64,000 bases of DNA from Yamagishiella unicocca (lineage: Eukaryota; Chlorophyta; Chlorophyceae; Chlamydomonadales; Volvocaceae): NCBI GenBank assembly GCA_003116995.1, contig BDSL01000135.1:62001-126000 (forward strand). Reading direction: 5' to 3'. The notes beneath the pieces are model-generated. The model was not told the DNA's origin, did no database searches, and saw only the letters and a list, made by a program, of their open reading frames with translations. The position numbers and the translations under genes were made by a program. Within the stretch, counting starts at the first letter, position 1; the number at the start of each line of letters is the position of its first letter. Shown here piece by piece: positions 22,478-32,600 of the stretch.

Positions 22478-25400
22478 CTACAACCGACTACGTGCACCAC
22501 GCGACACGTCCCCCGGCGGGGTACTGTGTCCCGGGACAGCGGCAGACGCCGACGCCGCCACAAGCGCCGCCATTGCGGCGGACCCAACGCTTCCTGCCGT
22601 ACCGACGCCTATGAGTGGCGGCTCCAGGGTGGGCATCTGCAGCCGCCAAATCCTGCGACACGGCAACAACGCACACGTGGCAAATTACGTTTGGCAGAAG
22701 TCGGTCTGTCCGTCCGTAGTCGTCTGTCATCAAGGTTAAGACCGAAAGAGGGGAGTGGGCCCATCGGTCGGTCATGCGAGCATTGCAGCCTGAAGGCCAC
22801 GAGCCGACGCATGGCGAGCATCTTACACGTCACCCCATGACTGGCGAAAGAGCCTACTGCTTCCCAGCACCCCCCCCAGCACCCCCCCACGGGTCTTCCT
22901 CGAAACCCCCACCTGGCTGTGTCCTCATCGCGAGCGTCGAGTGCCGCCAGCTCAGCCACCGCCGGCGGTTCCGGAGCCACCGCCACTGAGGCGCCGCCAC
23001 CGGAGGCGCTGGGCGAGGCTCTTCCGTCACTTCCGCCGCCGCCCCGCGCCGCTGCCCACCGCAGCACCGGCTCCAACTCCTCCGCCGCGATGCAGAAGGC
23101 CATGTTCTGCGCAGGCAGGTCGAGTAAGGAGCAGGGGCCAGGGTGGGAACGCGTATGGCCTCAAAGAGGGGCGGGGTTGCGAGGAAGACCCGTGAACGCG
23201 AGAAAAACCGTTTAGAACAGACGTTTCGAGGTGCATGCTGGAGAACTTGGGTGAGGGGCGGGGTGGGGTGGGGTGGGGTGCAGGTGATGTGGCAGGAGGT
23301 GATGTGGTCTGACGTGCTCTTCGAGTTTAATGTTACGGATCGCTCCACTATCCGGCTACCAGGGCCCGGCCGTTGAGTCCAATGCGAGGGGCACAAGCTA
23401 ATGTGGAATGAGGCCACCGGATTGGCACTTGTCGCTAGACTTAACCCGGGCCCCTCTCGTTACAACACTTGCATCTCGAGAGTTTACAAATCTTCCTGGG
23501 TCCCTTTGCGCGGGAGCTAAGGAAGAGTCAGGTGGTGTGTGCGTGTGTGTATGTGTGTGGAGGCAGGCAGGCAGGCAGGCAGGCACCCCGTCCTCCTACC
23601 GGCAGGGTAGCGCCGCCCGCGTGGCGTGCGTTGCTGGTCACAAGGCCCACCAGGCGGCCGGCCGCGTCGAGCAGCGCGCCGCCGCTGCCCCCCGCGTGTG
23701 TGGTGGTGGTCGCGATGACCATGGTGGGGCGGCCGGAGCGCCGGCGTAGCACCTACGAGGCGCACGTGTGTATGGTGTTTGGTGGCGGGGGGTGCAGCCA
23801 CAACATCAGCAGCAGGTGCCTCAGCAGCAGCAGGTGCCTCAGCGCTGCTGCACCATGACATCCTGACAGTCGCTCTCCACGTGCGGTACCGCAGCATCAC
23901 CATGGTAACATCGAGCCCTCCCCTTCCGTTCCCCACTCCAAGCAAACCCCACGAATGGATACCCGCCCACCCACCCGCGCCAACACCCACCCGCCCCAAC
24001 ACCCACCCGCCCCAACACCCACCCGCGCCACGCAGCCATGGGACACCAGCGGCGGCCACCCGGCCGCAGGGCCCACGAGGCTGTGGCCCACAGCCCACAC
24101 CGGCGTGCCTGTGCCGTACCACCCATGAGGCGGCTGCGACGACTGCGGCCGCCAGCCGCTTTCGCCGCCCGCTGGCCTCCCGATAGCATACCGCACAGCG
24201 GCATCGTCCCCATCCGCCGCGGCAGGTCCCGCCGCCGCCGCCGTCGCAGTGCCGCTGGCGGTGCTGCTGCCACCGTCTTCGCGGCCGGAACAAGCCCCCG
24301 CCGGGCGGTCCACCGCAGCAGCGGGCGCCGGGGCACGGAAGCTGGCAGACGCACCGCAGGCGCTCTGCTCCGGCAAGGCCACCGCAGCCACCCGCACCGC
24401 CGCCAGTGCCAGAGGCGGCGGCGGCGGCGGCGACGCCGCCGCGCTGCCGTACGCCCAGCGGCCCGCGCCGTACGGCGGCTCAAGCTGTAGCATGGCGAGG
24501 TCCAGGTGGTTGCTCCAAACGTACAACACGCGGGCTCGGAGCCAACGGTGAGCTGGGGCCCCGGGGGGCCTATGCCCCTCCGTCGCGCCCTCCCCGCCGA
24601 CCCACGGGACCCTGGCCCACACCACCAGCTGCTCCCAAGCGGCGGTCGAGCGAGCACCGCCCGCCGCCCCATCGGGACCAGATCCCCCAGGGCGCCCAGA
24701 GGCTGCCCCGCCCTGGGCGCCGCCCGGTCTGCCGTGGCCCCCCGTGCTCCCCGTCTGGCTCTGGAAGAGGTGCGCCGTTGTGATGAGCAGCCCCTGCCCC
24801 TCCTCCACCAGCACCCCGGTGGCCCAGGAGCCGTTGCAGCGAAGCAGGACGACCGCCTGCAGCACCCAAGGGGGCAGCTCAGCGCCGCCCGGTGGTGCAG
24901 GGGCTGCAGGGGCTGCAGGGGGTGCAGGGGCTGCAGGGGGTGCAGGGGCTGCAGGGGCTGCTACCACGGCGGTGGGTGTTGCGGAGCAGGTGGTGGCGCC
25001 TGCGGCAGGGCCGGCGCAGGAGCCGAGAGATGTCGCCGCAGCCGCCGCAGCCGCCGCGGCGGGGCCCCGCTCCTCCCGCCGCCTAGCTGCCGGGGGTGCA
25101 GCCGCGGGCGATGGCGGCGGCAGCGGCAGCGGCGCAGACAGCACCTCGACGCCGCGGAGTCGCTGCGGCGCCGTACGGTCATCGTGTACGACATGTAGTA
25201 CGGCGCGGTGCGCAGAGCTCGCGGACATCGACCCGCCGCTCCGCTCCGGCCGCGACACGGGCTGCAGCTGCAGCTGCGGCCGCCCGGGCCCGGGACCGGG
25301 GTCATCATTGTCGGCTGACGGAATCGAACGGCCGACGTCGCCAGCGTCTGCGGGCTGGAGCAGCTGCGCCAGCACGCCCGCCAGCGCGGCCGCCACTGCG

Positions 25401-26824
25401 GGCCACGCGACCGCCAGCGGCACCTGTACCCCGTCAGCTCGCCTGCTCAGCGGCGTGCACAGCAGCGCGAGCGGTCTGTCGTACGACGACGACGCGGCCC
25501 TCGCGCACGACCCGCCGCCGCCGCCGCCGCCATCGCCGCCACCGCCGCCGCCGTCGCTGCCACCTAGGCCGACATCTCCGCCCGTAGTTGCGCCGGCGCA
25601 GCTGGCGGCGCCGTCGCCGACGCTGCGGCTGCCGTACATACAGGCCGACGCTAGGGCTGCCGTCTGGGCGCCGCTCGGCGGCGCCGCCAGCGACGCCAGC
25701 GGCAGCTGCAGGGCGGCTACGAGTGCCCCCTCCATCCCCGGGAAGACGTGCGCATCCAACGCAAACAGCTCTGGCCCCATCTCGCCGTTGCAACCAGGTG
25801 TGCCGCAGCCGCCACACCTGGCTGCCCCTGACTTGGTCTCGGGGCCGGGCGGGGACGGAAAGGTGCAGGCGATGGCGCCGTTGATTTGGGCGTTGACAAA
25901 GTGGAAGGGGGCAAGGCAGCCGAAGGGGCTGCCCACCACCGACACGAGCCGCCCCGGGCCGGGGGGCGGTGCACGCTGCACGGGATGCCGACCGCAGCCG
26001 CGGCAGCTGCCAGCGCCGGGGGTCTCGGATCGGCAGGCGCAGGGCCCGGTCGCCCCGGTGGAGAGGTCGGCGTGGAGCTGCCGTAGCGAGCGGCCTAGGC
26101 GGGGGTCTGTGAGGGGCGTGACGACGGGGTCGCACGCTGTGCTGACGTGGGTGAGGGACCGGGCACACGTGAAGGCGGCTGAGGTGGCGGAGCTCGCGCC
26201 AAAGGAGGTGCTGGGAGAGGAGAGGGCAGTAGCTCCAGGGGCGGGCCAGGGGTTCACAGGTATGGGAGACGCAGAGGCTGCGGCTGGTGGCAGGTCGCCT
26301 GCGCTGAGCGGCCGTGTCCAGCACAACACAAACGACCCCTGCTCGGATGCCGTACAGCTGGGTCCCCCGATGAACCACTCGAATGCCCAACGAGGCGAGG
26401 ATGAGTCGGTGCTGTAGATTCCGTCGCGGTTTAGGCCCCGCAATAGCTGTGCGGCCGCTTGGGCTGCGGATGGCACGCGCACTGTTGCAATCGGGGTGCA
26501 GAACGCCGCCCCGCCGCTCAGCGCTGCGACCGAACCAACCGCGCAGATTGCACAATCGGGTGCGAGCTGCGGTGGCGCTATGTCCGTTAATGAGTTCGGG
26601 CATTGAACACGGGGCTGGAGCCAAGGCCGCAACACAGAAGCGGGCATGAGTACCAGGCCGCTGGGGTCGTCTTGCCAGTTGGCAGCCGTGAAGAGCAATC
26701 CAGAACAAGACGTAAAACATAACCCTTTCGTCGTCGTAGCGAATGCCAAAGGGGGCGCATCCACACGTTGCTCGCCCTGCCCGCCATCGCCCGAGACCAA
26801 GACAAGGACGGGCTCAATTCGCAT
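22478..26824 (-). CDS. DEG15: DEG15/TYSND1-like peroxisomal processing protease
   Basis: Trypsin-fold serine protease that removes PTS2 presequences from proteins imported into peroxisomes. Exons: 26824-24023, 23752-23600, 23106-22913 and 22652-22478, phases matching, 1107 residues. The N-terminal half has the DEG15-specific non-catalytic protease-like part: [14 protein letters not shown] and [14 protein letters not shown]. The catalytic domain has His685 (LLITTAHLF), Asp775 ([10 protein letters not shown]) and Ser957 ([14 protein letters not shown]), followed by [16 protein letters not shown], almost the plant DEG15 wording, then [15 protein letters not shown]. The last exon ([12 protein letters not shown]) ends in SRL, a PTS1 peroxisomal signal; it joins in frame by phase 2. 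Ala/Gly/Pro-rich linkers make it longer than plant or animal homologues. The start ATG at 26824 is the first in the open frame; an upstream exon cannot be excluded. Confidence 0.92.
22888..22912 (-). repeat. Intron repeat R1, short copy at a splice donor
   Basis: Reads GTTTCGAGGAAGACCCGTGG on the minus strand, starting only about five nt inside the third intron of the DEG15-like gene (donor GTGGGG after 22913). Confidence 0.7.
23173..23250 (+). repeat. Intron repeat R1, partial copy
   Basis: Reads GCGAGGAAGACCCGTGAACG, then AAAACCGTTTAGAACAGACG and GGTGCATGCTGGAGAACTTG. Lies in the second intron (23107-23599) of the DEG15-like gene, antisense to it. Confidence 0.75.
24896..24962. repeat. In-frame GCTGCAGGGG tandem repeat in DEG15 exon 1
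   Basis: Short repeats of GGGGCTGCAGG and GGGTGCAGG encode an Ala/Pro-rich linker before the catalytic domain (minus strand). Units are multiples of three, so the frame is kept. Confidence 0.85.
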
Positions 26825-27701
26825 ATCTGCGAGTGCTATTGTTGGAAGAGGACGATGGCTTTCGCAATTCCGCGCTCAAGTGATGTCGTGGGCCTAGACG
26901 GCACGTAGGGTTCGGCGTAATAGCGCTGCGCTTGAACTCCCTCAACACTCGACCATATTTCAATTAATGCCATTTTTAGGTTGGTGTTTTTGCTTTCACA
27001 CTCGCGGTTGATGACATCAGCTAATACCTGAGTAAGCGGCGTTCTTGCGTCCCCGTTCCATTGGATCCACTGTATCCAAGCGGCCAGCTGGTCCACCTCT
27101 CGCGCACAGCAATTTTCATAGGAAACCGGTGAAAACGATTTCTTGGTATCAATTTGATCATTTGGACTGGTGAAAGCAAATCCTCTGTTTCAATTTGGTT
27201 TCAGTTGGACATTTTTTGTCGGCACTATCGGCATATGGCACGACAGCCGAACTGCGTGCCGACGCTTTCCAGCTGCCCGGTGCAATCCCTGTATCCTAGC
27301 ACAAGTGTCACCGCGCTACTAGCAGCGAGGCTTCCAGAAAACTCCAGGGGGGCTAAAAACTATATACTCCGGTATTGCTGCCGCCAGCTCACATTTATGC
27401 TGCTGGGCGGCAGGGGCCGGCAGCATTAGTATGTGTGCTAGCAGTGGATGGCCTCTTTGCGGGGCGCGTTCACAGCTACAGGCAATTGGCGGGCCCAACC
27501 AGCAAGCAAGCATAGCAGCCCAACGAATTCAGCACGGCCGGCTGGTAGATCTGAGTAGATGTTAAGTTTTCGGCGAAGCTACCCACCAGAGCATTCCACG
27601 GAGCGGAGGATAGGGATACTGCGTACTGGGCCCTGGAGGTAGGCCGGTCGGCGAGATTGTGGAACCCCAGACGACAGCCCAACCAGGACATCTCCGTCTA
27701 G
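26825..27701. other. DEG15-like gene upstream region
   Basis: Upstream of the DEG15-like start on the minus strand and upstream of the unidentified plus-strand exons at 27702. No recognisable domain, RNA gene or repeat; lower GC than the flanking exons. Confidence 0.4.
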
Positions 27702-28076
27702 GTCAGTGGTAGGCGCCATTGGCAGCGCAAGGGTGCTGCTGGAGGTGCTAAACGTCACCACAAGAACGCGCGACGTGGACTTCACCGGCGGCGGCCCCGG
27801 TGCCGCCGCTCAGAGGGTAGGAAAGGATTAGGATTGCCGAAAGGGTCGGTCCTGGGCGAGGGATTAGATTGGCCAAAAGGCCGGATTAGCTGCTCCGCTG
27901 CTGACGCCTACATCGACGCCTGCACCTACACAGACGCATACACCAGGACCGGCGGCAAACCGCCGACGCTGTCCGAGGACGGGGTTGATGTCCTTGAGGG
28001 CCCTGCCGACGTTCCGCGGCCTTGCGACGTGCAGTCTGATGCAGCCAAATCGGACCAGAATAACACGGAGTCGTAA
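27702..28076 (+). CDS. 3' end of an unidentified protein-coding gene (partial)
   Basis: I do not recognise this gene. A probable exon at 27702-27812 follows an acceptor (CCGTCTAG) and reads GSARVLLEVLNVTTRTRDVD then a Gly-rich end before a GTAGGA donor. A frame ending at a TAA at 28074-28076 reads KPPTLSEDGVDVLEGPADVP and a Ser/Asp-rich tail. A TGTAA signal follows at 28251-28255. The join between the two pieces, the 5' part and the start were not found. Coding status is inferred from base composition, splice-like boundaries and the poly(A) signal. Confidence 0.33.
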   Translation, partial: VSGRRHWQRKGAAGGAKRHHKNARRGLHRRRPRCRRSEGRKGLGLPKGSVLGEGLDWPKGRISCSAADAYIDACTYTDAYTRTGGKPPTLSEDGVDVLEGPADVPRPCDVQSDAAKSDQNNTES

Positions 28077-28250
28077 AATTTGCGACCCGTGGGCCACAGC
28101 CGGCTGCTCGCACATAACACGCGCAAAGCACGAGGTGATCGTACAACCGATTACAGCGCTCCTTCACCTTACAAGAACATAGCGAGCCGCGCCATCTCCA
28201 CCAGCTGCACGGAGTCGGAGTCAGAGTCGGGAGTCCGGGCGCTCGTCGTC

Positions 28251-28255
28251 TGTAA
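28251..28255 (+). terminator. Possible TGTAA polyadenylation signal
   Basis: TGTAA about 175 nt after the TAA at 28074-28076; supports a plus-strand gene ending here. Confidence 0.35.
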
Positions 28256-29672
28256 GGGACACGAAAGATAACGAATGCTTATTGAAAGCCCCGCTCGAGT
28301 CACAGCATCCGAGTTTTCCGAGACCGCACCCATCCATCTGGCCTCTCGGCGGTCTAGGCTGGCGGGCAATGGGGACAGAAGCCACGCCGTGCTGGCACAG
28401 CGCGCAGTGGGGACACCGGCACTCGCGGCGGGCGCCCCAAGGGACCTAAAAATGCAGAAAGAAAAAGGATGTCACGTCTACGTGCCGTGATGCGCCATTC
28501 CTCGCTCGTGGTGCGCAGCAAGCTCCGCCACACCACCGCCTGGGCGCTGTTGACGCGTCGACCCCGCAAGGAGTCCCGAGAGAGAATGCATCGCGCCATT
28601 GCTTAACAAAAGTGAGTGCTAATGTTGTGTTGGCCAGGTGTACAGTGTCCGCGGTCATATACCCAAAGGAGTTGTCTCGAAAGACGTTAAAGGTTAGTTA
28701 TGCGACCGTCCTCCCGTACTTCGGATAAGTGTGCCACGTAGGCCGCAGGCGCGGGAAACGAACCGTCATGTGCCCCGGCTCGCGCCGCCACACACGCGGA
28801 GCTGTGCGCGAGACGACCTCAACGCGGCGACTGTCCGATGGGGCATAATGGAAACGAATGCGGCGGGGCATAGCGGAAACGAATGCGACTGCTATGTGTG
28901 GCTGGCTGGCTGGCCGCGGGCTAGCTGGCCGAACGCCTGCTGCACAGAGGATGCACGCGTGCATTACTCAACATCTGTCCCACAACGGACTTCGCTTCCC
29001 GGCGCCCTCAGCGCGTATGGCCTGGTTGGTGCCAGGTGGCGCGGTACGAGCATTGCGAACGACCCCCCTGCGACCGCCGGGACTAGTGCCGTCAACAAGA
29101 GGACTCCAGGAGCACATCAGCACAGAAGGACGTCAATCTAAGCAGAGCCGTAGCACAGGAAGCTCTAGGTGCCGAAATGCGGGAGGGGGGCGGATATTTT
29201 GACCAAGGGCAGGAAGGGCACCGAGTGGCAGGGTTCTACAGGACTTGCAGGGCCAGGAACGTCAGGGACGGCAAGCGGCTCTTCAGGGTTTCCAAACTTG
29301 AGCTTGGCTTGTCTTCACGAACGTATCACCATGTAGTCTTCTGCGACTTTTGGCGGCCAGGTTACTCAAGCTTGTACTCTGCTGCAACACGCCGTACTTG
29401 GCGACCCTAATTGCGTTCCGGCATAATTCTGGCCGCATCATAGCATCATTGCGAGAAGGATATTCAAAGTGTTTACGCCGGGTGCAGCTTCCTTTTGTTC
29501 AACTACCTGTCTGTATATTGTTTGGCCCCCGTTAGCGCCTTCATGGGTGCCACCACGAATCCTTTGCTGCATTTATCGTCAAACTATACCATATGAGATG
29601 TGCGACACTGGGGTGCTGCCGTCAAGGCGCCTTTTGTCGACGGACAGTTTCTAGGGGCGGAACGGTGCCACT
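28256..29672. other. Intergenic, nothing recognised
   Basis: No recognisable coding exon, RNA gene or mobile element. It should contain the promoter and 5' leader of the Gln-rich gene that starts at 29673. Confidence 0.45.
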
Positions 29673-32600
29673 ATGGCGGTCGAGTCTGATGTGCTATCTT
29701 CAGATCTTTTGAAATTAAGAGAAGGTAACTACTATCGTTTACCACAGTCAACCGACTTCTTTGGCCGGAAAAGAGCTTCGGGTTTTGAGCATGTTCATTG
29801 TGCTTACAGAATACAGGCAGCTATCCGCGCAACTCCCGGCATCGCTGCGTTCGGAAAATCCGGAAGTGCTAATCGAGTATATCGCATGCGTTTTCAACGA
29901 AGCGGATGGCGCCCTCGCCGCGGGGTGAGTCGCCGCCAGTGCCGTGAGCGCGGCAGTGCAGGGCTGTACCATGCACCATCCGTGTGAGCTACTGCCAGTC
30001 TTAGCGTTTGAACTCTTGATCGGTGCCTCAGAATCACGAAAGCCGGGAGCGGGACGGTGCTGAACAACACCCACGACCTAGCGGCGCTGGCGCCTGGGGG
30101 CTCGAAGACCGATTCTGATGCTTGCCCCTCCAAGCCGACCTCTCCCACCAAGAGCTTGAACCCTAAGGAGGTCCTGGAGGGGTTTGCGCTGATTGAGCGG
30201 TTGCGGGAGGAAGTGCAAATCTCCGAGGAAACAGTCACCACCACCACCAGCGAGCTGGGATGGCTCGGCATCGTGACGTCAGCCGTGGCAGACAAGCCAG
30301 ACGCCATCGCTCTCTCCCGTTGTCCACACTGTCGCCGTGCCGTACTATCGTGCTGCATGGCGCAGCACCGGCCGCTCTGCGTCCCGTCCGCATCCCCCAG
30401 CCAAGGCAAACCCACGGCCGGCTCGAAAGCACCCCGCGGTGGCCCCAACGGCTCCCGCGGCAGCGCCGGCGCCGCGGGGGCCAGCGGCGGTGCCGTCGGA
30501 GTAGCACCCGGAGGTAGATCCGGCCCTGGGGGCCGGGGAGGTGGTCGGGGCAGCGGCCGGGGTCCGGGGCGGCCGCCGGGTCCGGGCAGTGCGAAGGCGT
30601 CCGGGGCTCGCATGATGAAGAGCCTAGCGTCCTTGAGTAGGGAGCTGCCCAGCGCCACAGCCCCCTGGACTGCCACCATTCCCGACACGTCGGCGGCGGC
30701 CCTGGCTCGTGTCCCCACAAAGCTGAACAAGGTCACATTCCCGGGCACTCCAGCAGCCACGGAAGCAGCAGCGGCAGCCGATTGTGATGGCGGCGACTCG
30801 GGCGCGCAGGACAGCGGCGAGCTGTCTTTGGCGGCGGCGATGTCGACGCCTCCGTCTCCAGAGCAGGCCATGGAGGCGGAGGCGAGCGAGGGGGGTGCGG
30901 CGGTGGGGGCAGCGGCCGCAGCAGCCGGCAGCGACGAGGAAGGAGCGGTGGTGGTGGTGGAGGCGGCGGTGGAGGCGGTGGAGGCGGTGCAGAACACCAC
31001 GGCAACCAATGGGACGAGCGGCGTGGCGCGCCACCCCTGGACTGCACGGTCGGAAGCCAGCTTGCTGACGCGCTTCCTTAAGGGCCTTGTGGGCCCTTTG
31101 GCCTTCCCGACCACACAGCGGAGGGCTCGGTCCAAAAGCTCCAGCAGGTATATACGACACGGCAGGTGGCTGGCCGGGGGAGGACGGGAAGCGACTGGGG
31201 CGGCGGCGGATGCGGCCGGCGGAGTGAGGCGCGGATGGGTGCTAGAGGAGCAGAGAGATGGAAGGTGCCTGGATGACAGCCTAGGGTTCTCGGGGCGGAA
31301 TGATCGATTACACGGGCCCACACATGTTGTTGCTGCTGCTGCTGTTGCTGTTTCTCGCGTCGCTGCCGGGCCTGATGCCGCCGCCGCTGCTGCTGCTGAT
31401 GGTGGGCGCGGTCCCCGCAGGCGCAAGCGCCCAATCGCCTCCACGGACCCCTTCATTCGCTCCCTGGAGGAGGTGGCGGTGGGACTGCGCCCCTCCAAGC
31501 TAGCGGCCATGCTGCCGCCCTCCGCCAAGCGCATCATCAAGCTCAAACCGGGAACTGGGCCGGGGTCGGGGCCAGGGTTAGGGCCGGGGTCGGGGCCGGG
31601 GTCGGGGCCGGCGGCAGCCAGCGCAGCGGCCGCAGCGCCTGGTATCGCCGGTGGCCCCGGTCCCGCAGCGAACGGCCCGGGAACAGGTCCCAGAGGAGGG
31701 GGCGTCTCGCAGCATCCGGCAGCTCTGTCGGGTTCAGCGGCGGCGCGGCAGGCAGGAGGCGCTGCTGGTGCTGCTGGTGTCGGTGCTGGTGCTGGTGTCG
31801 GTGCTGGTGTGGGTGCGACTCAGGCCGCAGCCGCGGGTGCTGCCCCTGCTGCTGGAGCCCCGGCTGCCGGCGGCTCGGGTGCCGAAGCGGTGCGGGGCAG
31901 CCCCACCTCCAAGGGCGGCTCGCAGCAGCAGCAGCTGCTGCAGAAGCGGCAGCAGCAGCGCCTCGCCCAGCAGCAGCGGCAGGCGAGGCAGGTGGGCAGC
32001 GCGGCCACAGCGGCGCCAGCGGCAGCGGCACCAGCGGCAGCGGCGACCGCTGAGGAGGCAGCGGCTGCTCCTCGCGCCGCAGGCTCCCCCGCGGGAGCTG
32101 CATCGCGCACTCAGGGGCAGACGAGGGGTGGTGGCGCGGAGGCCCAGGGCCAGGGCAGCGGAGCCGCCTGCCATCCGCAGCCGCATGCCGGACCTGGCGG
32201 AACCGTGGGCGCGCAGCCGCACCCCGCGTCCCCCTCCAGCGAGCACCAGCAGCAGCAGCGGCCTGCCCCGGGTGCGGGGGCAGCGGCGGCAAGGTCGCCG
32301 CTGGCGAGTGCGGGCTCCTCACCCTCCGCTCTGGCGGGCCGGAAGCGACCCGCGGGTCAGGAGTTGCTGCGGCCCAACAGCAGGCTTAGAGGACAGACGC
32401 TCGCTGCCCCAGGGGTGGTGCAGCCGGGGGCGGGGCAGGCAGCGGCGGGACAGGCGGCGGCGCAGAAGGCGGTGGGTGTCGGCGCAGCGGCGAAGGCTCC
32501 GGCGCCAGGTACGCAAGCCCTGCCGCTGCGGGGCTCACAGGCGATGGCCCGACAGGACACTTCAGTTCCCGCTGGCGCGGCGGCGCAGCAGCATGGGAGG

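Noticed and set aside
24744..26417. 557-residue plus-strand open frame
   Set aside because: Antisense shadow of DEG15-like exon 1, which has the protease motifs on the minus strand; GC-rich codon bias keeps the opposite frame open.
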